A DNA stretch of 35,552 nucleotides, from contig CAOKNG010000011.1 of the NCBI GenBank assembly GCA_948470025.1, positions 1 through 35,552 of the forward strand, written 5' to 3'. Of this stretch, positions 11,995 to 20,733 are shown one piece after another (within the stretch, counting starts at the first letter, position 1; every line of letters starts with the position of its first letter). The notes under the pieces are model-generated. The model ran no database searches. It saw nothing but the letters and a program-made list of their open reading frames with translations, and was not told the origin of the DNA. Both the position numbers and the translations under genes were made by a program. Source of the stretch: an uncultured Clostridium sp. (GTDB lineage: Bacteria > Bacillota > Clostridia > TANB77 > CAG-508).

Positions 11995-13296
11995 TTAATG
12001 CACATAAATATTTCCGATGTCTTTTCGGTAATCTAATTTGGTATCTACATTTTCCTCAATTACCTCATATACCTTTTTTCTAATTTCTTCTAAATCTTTT
12101 CCTGTTCCTTCTATTGCAAATAGTCTTGAGGTACTAACCGATGTATAGGTATTTTCTCCTACTTGTTTCGCATTTGCAAAATATAGTTTTAGTCCTGCTT
12201 GTTTTATTTTGTTTGGATTTAAGGTAAACACACAAGGTTCTGTGGCTTTGCTAACAGCATATTCTTTGCTAACCATATATACTGTAAAGGTACAGTTATT
12301 GGAAAATTTGCAATTTTCTTTTGATAAATCTCCATTTATAATATGCTCCATTACTTCGGTAAATGGTGTTTCTAATGCATTTAGTACATTAATTGCTTCT
12401 GGGTCTCCAAATCTTGCATTAAATTCAATAAAACGAATACCATCTTTGCATTTGAAAAATCCACCATAAATCACTCCTGTAAATTCCATTGCATCTTTGT
12501 TCACATATTGAATGGTTTTCTTTATTAAATCAGCACACTCATCTATATCCGCCTTACCTAAAAATGGTAATAATCCATTTGCAAAGCTCATGCACCCCAT
12601 TCCCCCAGTTCCTGGGCCTTTATCATTTTCATATCGATATGGATAGTCAAAGGTAATTGGTGTTACGACAATATTCTTGCCATCGGTAAGAGCCATTACG
12701 GTAAATTCTTCCCCCTCTACCTTATCTTGTACAATTACTCTACCGCTTTCTTCAAGGCAAGATGTGGCATACTCATATCCTTCCTTCTTTCCTTTAAAGT
12801 GAATGCCCCCTACTTTTACACCTTTTCCACCAGTTAATCCCTCTGGTTTTACAACAAATTCGTCATTTTCGTAGTGTCCCATTGCTTCCTCTAACTCTTC
12901 CTTCGAAGTAACGCAAAAATTCTTAATTACCATTTCTGGTTTTAACTCTTTTACAATCTCTAAGGCATATGTCTTACTCCACTCAAGTTTTGCTCCTTTA
13001 CTTGTTGGTCCAAACACTTTTAAACCAAGACTTTTGGCAAGGTTAATTAATCCCTCTTGTAATAAATTATCACTACTTACTACACATGTTTCAATTCCTT
13101 CATCTTGAATCAATTTCTTAACAATTTCCTTGTCAAATGGAGACCCTATCAAATACTTTCCTCCTGACTCTTCTATCGCCTCTATCATCGATGGGTTCTC
13201 GTATGGTAATACACTATATAATGAATATCCTTTACTGATATATTCAGCCAAAACCGCTTCTCTTCCGCCATTTCCTAATAACAAGCACTTTTTCAT
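11995..13296 (-). CDS. purD: Phosphoribosylamine-glycine ligase PurD
   Basis: Joins glycine to phosphoribosylamine with ATP, the step before PurN. The N-terminus MKKCLLLGNGGREAVLAEY is the family signature. The ATP-grasp core is present: VVKPEGLTGGKGV, EEFTVMALTDG, and FIEFNARFGDPEA as the metal-binding element. Length is 433 residues. The start at 13296 follows GAGAGGAG. Some parts (for example the QDEGIETCVVSSDN region) are more divergent than in typical PurD, but all active-site motifs are present. No in-frame CGG. Confidence 0.95.
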   Translation of the reverse strand: MKKCLLLGNGGREAVLAEYISKGYSLYSVLPYENPSMIEAIEESGGKYLIGSPFDKEIVKKLIQDEGIETCVVSSDNLLQEGLINLAKSLGLKVFGPTSKGAKLEWSKTYALEIVKELKPEMVIKNFCVTSKEELEEAMGHYENDEFVVKPEGLTGGKGVKVGGIHFKGKKEGYEYATSCLEESGRVIVQDKVEGEEFTVMALTDGKNIVVTPITFDYPYRYENDKGPGTGGMGCMSFANGLLPFLGKADIDECADLIKKTIQYVNKDAMEFTGVIYGGFFKCKDGIRFIEFNARFGDPEAINVLNALETPFTEVMEHIINGDLSKENCKFSNNCTFTVYMVSKEYAVSKATEPCVFTLNPNKIKQAGLKLYFANAKQVGENTYTSVSTSRLFAIEGTGKDLEEIRKKVYEVIEENVDTKLDYRKDIGNIYVH

Positions 13297-13421
13297 ATCA
13301 TATGCTCCTCTCTTTTTTCTTAATCATATAATGAACCAAGAAAGATTGTCAAGTTTTACCCTCGAAAATTATTAATTAACCTATCTCTACTTATCACCAA
13401 TTCTATCTTTTTTCTATATAC

Positions 13422-13427
13422 TATAAT
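13422..13427 (+). promoter_or_regulatory. Possible -10 element of feoA-feoB
   Basis: TATAAT about 45 bp before the feoA start, in an AT-rich gap divergent from purD. No good -35 hexamer is visible at the right distance, so activation or a weak promoter is possible. Confidence 0.4.
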
Positions 13428-13466
13428 AGACACATTTTATAGCTTTTACGGAGGTACTTAGAGAAA

Positions 13467-13697
13467 ATGAGAAAAATACCTTTAGATGAACTACCACCAG
13501 AAACAACTGGTATAGTAGATACATTAAATTGTAATGGTGCTATTAGAAGGCGACTTTTAGATTTAGGAATTGTGAAAGGAACAAAAATGCTTCCTGTCTT
13601 AAAAAGTCCTTCTGGGGATCCTACTGCTTTTTTGATTCGTGGTAGTGTGATAGCACTTCGAAAAGAGGATGCTAATTTAATTTTTGTTAATGTTTAA
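13467..13697 (+). CDS. feoA: Ferrous iron transport protein FeoA
   Basis: A 76-residue SH3-like FeoA protein. It has the pattern of the family: an N-terminal LDELPPETTGIV strand, IRRRLLDLGIVKGTKM, then a C-terminal IRGSVIALRKEDANLIFV. It acts at the cytosolic face with FeoB in Fe(II) uptake. A GGAGG lies about 12 bp before the ATG, a slightly long spacing. It is followed after a palindromic repeat by feoB in the same direction. Confidence 0.93.
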   Translation: MRKIPLDELPPETTGIVDTLNCNGAIRRRLLDLGIVKGTKMLPVLKSPSGDPTAFLIRGSVIALRKEDANLIFVNV

Positions 13698-13702
13698 AAT
13701 TC

Positions 13703-13728
13703 GGGCGGACTTTGGGGCCCGCCCCTAC
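13703..13728. repeat. Palindromic repeat GGGCGGAC...GGGCCCGCCCCTAC
   Basis: Inside the feoA-feoB gap. It has the same outer CCCCTAC end as other repeats here but a different GC-rich core (GGGCGG ... CCGCCC). Confidence 0.65.
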
Positions 13729-13749
13729 ATATTATAAAGAGGTGATTTT

Positions 13750-15897
13750 GTGGGACTTACCTGTAGTTCCTGTGGAACAAATTTGTTAGAAGATGATATG
13801 CTTCTACTTCAAAAAAACTGTGATTATACCATTGCTTTGGCGGGAAATCCAAATGTTGGAAAAAGTACAATTTTTAATGCCTTAACTGGTATGCATCAAC
13901 ATACTGGAAATTGGCCTCGGAAAAACCGTTAGTAATGCTTGTGGTACTTGTTTCCATAAGAATAAAAATTTATTATTTGTAGACATTCCTGGAACTTATT
14001 CACTTATGTCGAATTCCCAAGAGGAAGAAATTGCAAGGGATTATATTTGTTTTGGAAAACCAGATACAACAGTTATTATTTTAGATGCTACTTGCATCGA
14101 AAAAAACTTAAATTTAGTATTTCAAATACTTGAAATTACAAACAAAGTGGTTGTTTGTGTCAACCTACTAGATGAGGCAAGAAAAAAACACATTCATATT
14201 GATTTAAAGAAGCTGTCCTCTTATTTAGGTGTTCCTGTAGTTGGATGTGTTGCTAGAAAAAAGAAAACTTTACAACATCTACTTTCTACCATTGTGAAAG
14301 TAGCTTCTTCCTCCATTACTTGCAAGCCAAATCTTATTACCTACCATCCTACGATTGAGGATAGCCTTCTTATGTTGGAAGCTACTGTTCAAAAATATCT
14401 TCCAAAGGAATATTCTCATTTATCCCGATGGACTGCTTTAAAATTAATCGATGGCGAACCAAGCATTCTTCACTCTATGGAAAAAAATTTTTCACTTTCT
14501 TTTTTAGAAGAAGATATCCAAAATAAATTAAATGAGGTAAAAGAACTTTTACTCCAAAATGATATTGATGAAGACAATTTTCGTGATAAAATTGTCTCTA
14601 GTATTGTACTAAAAGCGGAAGATATTTGTAATCATGTTGTCTCTTACGAGAAATTTGCACGGTACATACCGTGACCAAAAAATTGATAAAATCCTAACCT
14701 CCAAAAAATTTGGTATTCCTATCATGATTTTGTTTTTAGGAATTATCTTTTGGCTTACCATTACTGGAGCCAATTATCCATCTAGTCTGTTATCCGACTT
14801 TTTTGGTATGTTACAAGAAAAGCTCCTATCGCTCTTCCATACTCTACATGCACCAACTTGGCTAACTGGCATCCTAATAGAAGGCATGTTTCAAACCGTT
14901 TCGTGGGTTATTTCCGTTATGCTACCACCGATGGCAATCTTCTTTCCAATGTTCACGATTTTAGAAGATTTAGGCTACTTACCACGAATCGCCTTTAATT
15001 TAGATAACTACTTCAAAAAAGCGTGTACCACAGGAAAACAGGCACTAACCATGTGCATGGGATTTGGTTGTAATGCTGCTCGGTGTTGTTGGCTGTCGAA
15101 TTATTGACTCTCCTCGTGAACGATTAATTGCCATTCTTACCAATGCCTTTGTGCCTTGTAATGGTCGATTTCCTTTTTTAATTACAGTTGCTAGTATTTT
15201 TATTGGTAGTGTTGCTACTGGTTTTCATGCTTCTATCTTGTCAACTCTTACTGTATTGTTGGTTATTTTACTTGGCATTTACCTTACATTAGTCGTATCC
15301 AAAATTTTATCGAAAACCATATTAAAAGGAATTCCTTCTTCCTTCATTTTGGAACTTCCTCCTTACCGAAAACCTCAAATCGGTAAAGTGATTGTTCGTT
15401 CTCTTTTCGATAGGACTTTATATGTTCTTGGTAGAGCCATTGCAGTGGCTGCTCCTGTTGGTATTGTTATTTGGTTACTTGCTAATATACAACTTGGCGG
15501 TATGAGTTTACTTGGGATTACTGCTACCTTTTTAGACCCATTTGCTAAACTTATGGGGCTTGATGGTTATATTTTAACTGCTTTTATTTTAGGTATTCCT
15601 GCTAATGAAATTGTTCTTCCTATTATTTTAATGAGTTACATGGCAAAAGGAAGTTTAGTCGACCTTGAAGATACTCATATGATTGGTACTATTTTATTGC
15701 AAAATGGTTGGACGCTACTTACTGCTATTAATGTTATGATTTTCACATTACTCCATTTCCCTTGTAGCACAACCTTGCTTACTATAAAAAAGGAAACTGG
15801 AAGTTGGAAATGGGCTATTATCTCTTTTGTTCTTCCTACTATTTGTGGTATTGTTATTTGTATGGCTACTACTCTTTTGTGGAATGTGTTAATATAG
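13750..15897 (+). CDS. feoB: Ferrous iron transporter FeoB, needs three +1 shifts at CGG
   Basis: Fe(II) permease with an N-terminal GTPase. It starts at GTG 13750 behind AGAGGTG, with a CSSC N-terminal motif. G1 is [17 protein letters not shown], followed by HTGNWPGKTV (G2 region), DIPGTYSL (G3) and NLLDEA (G4). The membrane part has [12 protein letters not shown], then [18 protein letters not shown], then [14 protein letters not shown]. The frame breaks three times, at CGG 13918, 14660 and 15081. Dropping each C gives one continuous protein of 714 residues, normal for FeoB, and the glycines at sites one and three are family-conserved. The pieces have internal ATGs but no ribosome binding sites and split the domains. 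No other stop or indel is present, which argues against simple decay. Confidence 0.92.
13915..13921 (+). other. Putative +1 recoding site CCT-CGG-A (feoB site 1)
   Basis: Zero-frame CCT CGG A. Skipping C gives CCT GGA AAA ACC, the Pro-Gly of the FeoB GNWPG motif. Confidence 0.7.
14657..14663 (+). other. Putative +1 recoding site GCA-CGG-T (feoB site 2)
   Basis: Zero-frame GCA CGG T, stop TGA shortly after. Skipping C gives GCA GGT ACA TAC CGT, joining the GTPase/spacer region to [15 protein letters not shown]. Confidence 0.65.
15078..15084 (+). other. Putative +1 recoding site GCT-CGG-T (feoB site 3)
   Basis: Zero-frame GCT CGG T. Skipping C gives GCT GGT GTT GTT GGC, completing the conserved GFGCNAAGVVGCR of Clostridia FeoB. 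Confidence 0.72.
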
Positions 15898-15907
15898 AAA
15901 CAGTTCG

Positions 15908-15950
15908 TGAAAATAGACCATTTTTTAAAAGTAAAAATGGTCTATTTTCA
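15908..15950. terminator. Bidirectional terminator between feoB and the HAD gene
   Basis: An 18-bp perfect stem, TGAAAATAGACCATTTTT / AAAAATGGTCTATTTTCA, with a 7-base loop between two convergent genes. Confidence 0.85.
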
Positions 15951-15953
15951 TGC

Positions 15954-15979
15954 CCTATAACATATCAATTATTCTATTT
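15954..15979. repeat. 26-bp repeat shared with 18355-18380
   Basis: CCTATAACATATCAATTATT plus CTATTT occurs identically here and at 18355-18380. Both copies follow the stop of an EYEILENDETIEI-type or related gene tail. It marks a duplicated 3' gene end. Confidence 0.85.
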
Positions 15980-16758
15980 CAATCGTCTCATCATTTTCTA
16001 ATATTTCATATTCTATTTCGTCAAAACTTGAATGATCTGTTAATACAATATCAAATGTATTTCTATATGTCTCTATATTTTGTTCTATCTTTTTATCTAA
16101 AAATCCTACTGTTATTGTACTATTTAATTTTTCTTCTGAAACCATATTAATATCATCTATAATATCACCCAATAATAGTATGTATTCTCTATTACTAATT
16201 TTGTCTTTTACCTCTTTTGAAAATGCAATTTCGTTTTTATTATATGGTGTAACATTACATATATGATTTCCATTGTTATCATAGTAATTAGCATATACAT
16301 ATATGTTATCATAGTAACAATCCTTAACCTTCAAATATTCTTCTAAAACATTTCCTATACTACATGATACAATGATAACTGGTATGTTCATCTGATTCAT
16401 TTTATTTAAAAACTCTTTAGCCCCATCACGAAGTTGTAAATCAGTTGCCCCGAACCGCTTTCTTAACGATATCATTATTAAAATTATTTTGTTTTAATAA
16501 CTCCATATATTCTTTAAATCTATCTGAGTAAGCTTGCTTTTTTATTTCTTTGCTTTCATAGTCCTTTGGAAATGTTTTGTCATGAATTCGATCGTATTCA
16601 TTTTGAAAGTTTTCTCCTAATAGATTGGAATAGTACAAAACTCTCCAACAACTTATACTATCCCCTTTTGTTAATGTTCTATCAAAATCAATTAATACAT
16701 AGAAATTATCTTTATTTAGTTTAATGGTATTTAGTTTATTTTGATTAATATATCTCAT
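15969..16758 (-). CDS. HAD-type phosphatase, needs +1 shift at CGG
   Basis: A HAD-superfamily hydrolase. The nucleophile motif VLIDFDRTLTKGDS is near residue 22, motif II is around VIIVSCSIGN, and motif IV is LGDIIDDINM. The start is the ATG at 16758 behind AAAAGGAG. The frame breaks after codon 102 at CGG (16452-16450). Skipping C joins IVKKAV to GATDLQLRDGAKEFL, giving 262 residues. Because the site is CGGGG, removing one G instead would leave Arg, so the exact lost base is less certain here. The last 14 residues (EYEILENDETIEIE) match the tail of the next gene almost exactly and look transplanted. Substrate unknown. Confidence 0.78.
16449..16455 (-). other. Putative +1 recoding site GTT-CGG-G (HAD gene)
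   Basis: Zero-frame GTT CGG GGC AAC TGA. Skipping C gives GTT GGG GCA ACT GAT. The run of four G leaves the skipped base ambiguous. Confidence 0.6.
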
Positions 16759-16797
16759 GATGTTTCTCCTTTTATTTTTTACTACTTTTCTATTTCT

Positions 16798-17454
16798 TTA
16801 TCCTATTTCAATCGTCTCATCATTTTCTAATATTTCATATTCCACTTCGTACTTATCAAACATTTCTTTAATAAAATTATAGTCTGGTGGAAATGCAGGA
16901 TTATCCATATGAATTGGTATTGTTAAAACTGCCCCTACTTCTTTTGCATATAATGCTGCTTCAAATGCTGACATGGTTAATCCATGTCCTGTTACTGGAA
17001 TGCATAAGATATCTGCTTTATATTCATTCTTAAAACAGATTGTATCACTCGTTGTATATAGTCTGTTATCTCCATCATCAATAATATATCCCACATTTTC
17101 ATATACTTCTTTTCCACCTTTTAATAGTGGTTGATACCCATGTATTGCATGTACTACTTCTATTTTTATACTGTCTAATTCAATAACGTCGTTTTCTTTT
17201 ACGATGCTTATATCTAATGTCTTATTTGCCTCTTGCACTTCACTAGTTGAATATATTACTATATCTTTACTTAGTTTTTCTAATACTTCTGTATTGCAAT
17301 GGTCTGGATGCTTATGTGTTATTAGAATAATATCTACATTGTTCCATATTTCAAAATACTCGTCTTTATATTTTAATGTTCCTGGATCGACTAATATCTT
17401 TTTTGCTTTTGTTTCAACTAATAAACATGACTGTGGAAATTTTGTAATTTTCAT
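16798..17454 (-). CDS. Metallo-beta-lactamase fold hydrolase (UlaG-like)
   Basis: A 218-residue MBL-fold protein. It has the metal motif THKHPDHC (HxHxDH) near residue 48, further His at VVHAIHGY, TTSDTICF with an Asp, and IPIHMDN with a late His. Family members hydrolyse phosphodiester or lactone bonds; no substrate can be named. The start at 17454 follows GGGGGGA. The 3' 47 bp are almost identical (two mismatches) to the 3' end of the adjacent HAD gene, so both proteins end in EYEILENDETIEI. Confidence 0.88.
   Translation of the reverse strand: MKITKFPQSCLLVETKAKKILVDPGTLKYKDEYFEIWNNVDIILITHKHPDHCNTEVLEKLSKDIVIYSTSEVQEANKTLDISIVKENDVIELDSIKIEVVHAIHGYQPLLKGGKEVYENVGYIIDDGDNRLYTTSDTICFKNEYKADILCIPVTGHGLTMSAFEAALYAKEVGAVLTIPIHMDNPAFPPDYNFIKEMFDKYEVEYEILENDETIEIG
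16803..16849. repeat. 47-bp repeat of 15974-16020 (shared gene tail)
   Basis: The copy here and the copy at 15974-16020 differ at two positions. Both encode the C-terminus EYEILENDETIEI. It belongs naturally to the MBL family, where acidic tails like this are usual, so the HAD gene is probably the recipient. Confidence 0.85.
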
Positions 17455-17507
17455 AACGAATCCCCCCTAATTTTCCCTTATCATATCATAACTTAACCAA
17501 AAAATAA

Positions 17508-17537
17508 AGAAGTATCCTTATAAAAAGATACTTCTTA
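17508..17537 (-). terminator. Hairpin with T run upstream of the MBL gene
   Basis: Perfect 10-bp stem AAGAAGTATC / GATACTTCTT. The minus strand continues TATTTTTTGG. It may stop readthrough from the upstream gene or attenuate the MBL gene. Confidence 0.65.
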
Positions 17538-17632
17538 AACAAAACTATATGAGTTCCCATATATAAGTGAGATCTAAAATCTCAAATTAGATTAATCCAA
17601 TTATATAATATGCAATAGAATAAAATATATAC

Positions 17633-17664
17633 AAAAAAGAGTAAAGTTTTAAAACCTTACTCTT
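17633..17664 (-). terminator. Terminator of the MazF/PemK-like gene
   Basis: Stem AAGAGTAA ... TTACTCTT followed by TTTTTTG on the minus strand. Confidence 0.7.
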
Positions 17665-17744
17665 AAAATTGCCCTTATATATTTCTATATAAGTAAGTAC
17701 CACCTTACGTGGAAAATATTTATTAATTTAATTATAACATACTT

Positions 17745-18239
17745 TTAAGCAATGTCAAGATTTTTCAGAAGTCTTTTTTCTAGTCTGTGTATGAAATTAC
17801 TAGATAACTCTCCTACTTTATAAATTAAACGTGCTTTGTCTATGCATGTAATTTGTTCTGCTTTTGCTTTTGAAGGTAGTTTGTTTAATTTTCCTTCTAT
17901 AACATCCTCTTGCAGTATTTTTTCATGCGTATTATACAATTTAGGTGAACTAGAGATTGGTATTACTACTACTGTACTTGAAATACTATTCTTAATCGAA
18001 TCTTGCATAATAATTCCCATATGTGTATTACATAGTTCATTACCTATGTTTTGTCCAAATTCAATTAAATAAATTTCACCTTTTCTTGGTCGTATTGGAT
18101 GTAATTTATTTTTTCTACTAGCTTCTAAAGTTTGGGATTTATCTATTAAATCAAATTTGTGAATAAACCATTCAAAATGTATTTTAAAATTCTCTCTATT
18201 TATATATTTCTTAACACTTTCTATTACATAATCTAGCAT
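17745..18239 (-). CDS. PemK/MazF-like toxin-family protein with N-terminal extension
   Basis: A 164-residue protein whose core matches the PemK/MazF endoribonuclease fold: RPRKGEIYLIEFGQNIGNE, then HMGIIMQDS, VVVIPISSSPK, and LPSKAKAEQITCIDKARL. About 45 extra residues precede the core and no antitoxin gene is adjacent, so it may be a stand-alone MazF-like protein with a built-in helper region rather than a classic toxin. The start at 18239 follows AAGGAATGAGGG. Catalysis is not proven. Confidence 0.75.
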   Translation of the reverse strand: MLDYVIESVKKYINRENFKIHFEWFIHKFDLIDKSQTLEASRKNKLHPIRPRKGEIYLIEFGQNIGNELCNTHMGIIMQDSIKNSISSTVVVIPISSSPKLYNTHEKILQEDVIEGKLNKLPSKAKAEQITCIDKARLIYKVGELSSNFIHRLEKRLLKNLDIA

Positions 18240-18420
18240 ATTTCGTTTCCCTCATTCCTTAAATTATTATACTTATATAGTATAAAACATATGTTTGTAT
18301 TTGTCAATTGTTTTCATTCGTTTTTTCAAAAAATTATACAATCATAGAGGGTATCCTATAACATATCAATTATTCTATTTTGATCATCTCATCTTCTTCT
18401 ACTATTACATCAATATTATA
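18240..18420. other. Gap holding the tail remnant of an MBL-like gene
   Basis: On the minus strand, directly after the methyltransferase stop, a frame reads NIDVIVEEDEMIKIE and then TAA (about 18411-18367). It resembles the acidic C-termini of the HAD and MBL genes here, and is followed by the 26-bp repeat at 18355-18380. It has no start and is a gene-end fragment, not a gene. Confidence 0.6.
18355..18380. repeat. 26-bp repeat shared with 15954-15979
   Basis: Identical to 15954-15979. It follows the remnant tail and so marks a second copy of the same 3' gene end. Confidence 0.85.
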
Positions 18421-19032
18421 CTACCAAATCTTAATTATCCCCGCACATTCCGAATATTTTATGAATTCACTATGTTCAAATTCTTTCTTTATTTCATCAT
18501 ATACAAAATATATTTCTTCATAATCCCAATGTTCTTGGTATTTTGCCTCACATTTTTCTAAATCATTTCTTGTTTCAAACGCAATATCTCCAATATAAAT
18601 TGGAGCCTCCTTATTTAAGACTAGTAATTCTTTTATAAAATTAATCTTATCTTTGTCTGTTAAATGATGTAAAGAATATGTTGCTATAATAGCATCATAT
18701 TTTTGCTTCTTTAATTCTTCTACTAATCCTTCCTTAAAATCCCCTTTATATAATTTTGCATTCGGCATTTTCTTTTTTGCTAATTCTACCATTTTATCTG
18801 AAAAATCTTGTCCATATATGTTACATCCATTTTCATATAATTTGAAAGTCAAAGTCGCTGTTCCAAAACCAATATCTAATACATTTTTTGAAGAATTTTC
18901 TATTACACAATTATATATTGCACTTAGAATTTTCTTATATCCTGCAAATGGATATGTATTATCACTATCATGTATTTCTACTGTCTCATCATAATTATCT
19001 GCCCATAAATCAAATCCTTCATTATCAAGCAT
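18421..19032 (-). CDS. Class I SAM-dependent methyltransferase
   Basis: A 203-residue Rossmann-fold methyltransferase. The SAM-binding motif I is VLDIGFGTATLT near residue 50, followed by an acidic motif (YGQDFSDKM), KLYKGDF and DAIIATYSLHHL. It is of the small-molecule type; the substrate is unknown. The start at 19032 follows GGAAGGGA. The C-terminus ends directly next to the remnant tail described at 18240-18420. Confidence 0.9.
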   Translation of the reverse strand: MLDNEGFDLWADNYDETVEIHDSDNTYPFAGYKKILSAIYNCVIENSSKNVLDIGFGTATLTFKLYENGCNIYGQDFSDKMVELAKKKMPNAKLYKGDFKEGLVEELKKQKYDAIIATYSLHHLTDKDKINFIKELLVLNKEAPIYIGDIAFETRNDLEKCEAKYQEHWDYEEIYFVYDEIKKEFEHSEFIKYSECAGIIKIW

Positions 19033-19078
19033 TTTCCCTTCCCTTCCATACTTATATTTTAATTATTTCCTTTAATTA

Positions 19079-19795
19079 TTAGTAATTTTTGATATTTCTA
19101 ACTTCTATACTAGGAACTGTAATTTCATGTGGTAAATCAAATACAAATTTTACAGTATTTGCAACATCTTCTGGTGTTAATCCTGTATTCATTATATTTT
19201 CTGGCAATTCATTATTTGCTCTTTTATAAAAGTCCGTTTGTATTAATCCTGGGCATACATCTGTTATCTTAATATTGCTTTGTGCTAAATCATTTTGAAT
19301 TGCTTTTCGAAAAGCATTGGCTCCTGTTTTTGATGCGTTATATATTGGAAAAGGTGGTTCACACATTACTCCACTTTGAGAATTAATATTGATGATTTGC
19401 CCATAGCCTTGTTCTTTCATAATTGGAAATATACTTTTAATCATTGCTATTGTTCCAAATACATTTGTGTCAATGACTTTTTTTATTCTTTCCAAATCAT
19501 TCATTTCTTTATAAATAGGCTTATCCATTTTTGATAAATCGCCAGATATCCACATACCTGCACAATTTATTAAACAATCTATTGTTTTATATTTTACTTC
19601 TATTTCATTAATGATATTTACTATTTCTTTGTCATTTGAAACATCACAAATATAATATGTTGCATTTGTTTGCTCTGCTGTTCTTTTTAAGTTTTCTTCA
19701 TCTATATCAATTAAAATTAGATTGTTATTTTTCAATATGTTTGCTATTGCTTTCCCCACACCGTTAGCCGCTCCTGTAATAATTACATTTTTCAT
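19079..19795 (-). CDS. Short-chain dehydrogenase/reductase
   Basis: A 238-residue SDR. The NAD(P)-binding TGAANGVGKAI is at the N-terminus, NCAGMW near residue 80, INSQSG with the catalytic Ser, and the YNASKTG (YxxxK) pair near residue 152. After the core comes the usual CPGLIQTDF. An acidic residue at the end of strand 2 (LIDIDEEN) suggests NAD preference (inference). The start at 19795 follows AGGAGG. Stand-alone; substrate unknown. Confidence 0.93.
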   Translation of the reverse strand: MKNVIITGAANGVGKAIANILKNNNLILIDIDEENLKRTAEQTNATYYICDVSNDKEIVNIINEIEVKYKTIDCLINCAGMWISGDLSKMDKPIYKEMNDLERIKKVIDTNVFGTIAMIKSIFPIMKEQGYGQIININSQSGVMCEPPFPIYNASKTGANAFRKAIQNDLAQSNIKITDVCPGLIQTDFYKRANNELPENIMNTGLTPEDVANTVKFVFDLPHEITVPSIEVRNIKNY

Positions 19796-19853
19796 AATTC
19801 TTGCCTCCTAATGCTATATATAAATAATTCTTCCTTATCCTATCATAACTTAA

Positions 19854-19897
19854 CAAAAAAATAAAGCTAAAACAAGATTTTACATCTCATTTTAGCT
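19854..19897 (-). terminator. Terminator after the HEPN gene
   Basis: Stem AGCTAAAA ... TTTTAGCT. On the minus strand it runs into TTATTTTTTTG. Confidence 0.75.
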
Positions 19898-19917
19898 ATA
19901 GCATAATCATAAATATC

Positions 19918-20325
19918 CTATTTACTTTGCAAATCTGTTAAATACTTCTCTACTAACTCTATTAACTCTTTCGCAGTTTCAATTTGTAATGCTGTTGTTT
20001 CACTACTTGGCTCATATTCTTCATCATAATCGCTATCTTCTCTTATGGTTTTTGCTTGAGAAATTTTTCTTCCAATTTTTTTAGGAAAAATTTCAGTACT
20101 AACATATTCTTTATTAAAATATGCTATTACATCTTTATGTCTTTTAAAGTCTTTTTTCTCTATTGCTAATACTGCTTTTATCGCATAAAAAATTGAATAA
20201 TAAGCTCTATTATTGGCTGCTAATAATTGATTTTCTCTATATAATAAATTAGCTACTTGATATTCTTGTTTCGCTCTATCTAATCTATATTTGGAAAAGC
20301 TATTTACTGTAATTTTTTTATCCAT
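19918..20325 (-). CDS. HEPN domain protein (toxin half of an MNT/HEPN pair)
   Basis: A 135-residue HEPN domain with NNRAYYSIFYAIKAVL and FKRHKDVIAYF, the helices carrying conserved Arg and His. Read from the ATG at 20325, because the start overlaps the stop of the MNT gene by 8 bases (ATGGATAA) and AAGGAGGG lies about 12 bases upstream, inside that gene. HEPN proteins of such pairs are usually RNases neutralised by the MNT partner, which AMPylates them in HepT/MntA systems. Function here is inferred from pairing. Confidence 0.82.
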   Translation of the reverse strand: MDKKITVNSFSKYRLDRAKQEYQVANLLYRENQLLAANNRAYYSIFYAIKAVLAIEKKDFKRHKDVIAYFNKEYVSTEIFPKKIGRKISQAKTIREDSDYDEEYEPSSETTALQIETAKELIELVEKYLTDLQSK

Positions 20326-20653
20326 GCAAAATAACTCCCTCCTTGTTAACATTCATATAAAAAGGTATTACATCAATTCTATCATTATATTTTTCAATAT
20401 TTTTTATTAATGGAGAAATAATAAAACCTGTTTCTAATTCTATGTCAAATGCAATATCTGATATAGTATTTCTGTATTGCTCTATTTCTACATTATTGAA
20501 ATCTGTTAAAATCATTATATCAATATCTGAACTTTTATTATAATCTCCTCTTGCATATGAACCATACAATATTATTTTTCTTAATCTATTGCCTAATACT
20601 GTTTCTACTTTCTTTAAAAAGTCATTAATTATTTTTTGCACATTGTTTGGCAT
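20318..20653 (-). CDS. MNT nucleotidyltransferase (antitoxin half)
   Basis: A 111-residue minimal nucleotidyltransferase with LYGSYARGDYNKSSDIDIMIL, the GSx10DxD active site. The start is taken at the ATG at 20653, behind GAGGTGATAG; an upstream in-frame ATG (20689) has no such site. It is translationally coupled to the HEPN gene through the 8-base overlap. The pair looks complete and intact. Confidence 0.85.
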   Translation of the reverse strand: MPNNVQKIINDFLKKVETVLGNRLRKIILYGSYARGDYNKSSDIDIMILTDFNNVEIEQYRNTISDIAFDIELETGFIISPLIKNIEKYNDRIDVIPFYMNVNKEGVILHG

Positions 20654-20733
20654 ATCTATCACCTCTAATTCCTCTATAGTATAACACATAGTTTATCAAT
20701 TTTAAACTCTTCCTTCCTATTTTATGAATATTT

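Larger units (their letters stand above)
17455..17744. other. Intergenic region with three hairpins
   Basis: No gene seen. A terminator-like hairpin at 17633-17664 (AAGAGTAA ... TTACTCTT, T run on the minus strand) ends the MazF-like gene. A second (17508-17537, AAGAAGTATC ... GATACTTCTT) with a T run lies just before the MBL gene on the minus strand, as either a second terminator or a leader attenuator. A small palindrome CTTATATA ... TATATAAG is at 17671-17692. Confidence 0.6.

Noticed and set aside
14006..15897. feoB as several separate genes starting at internal ATGs
   Set aside because: The internal starts lack ribosome binding sites and cut through the GTPase and membrane domains; one continuous FeoB is the better reading.
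17690..17720. T-box-like GGTGGTAC on the minus strand
   Set aside because: It lacks the CCGCG part, no specifier loop is visible, and no amino-acid or tRNA synthetase gene follows.
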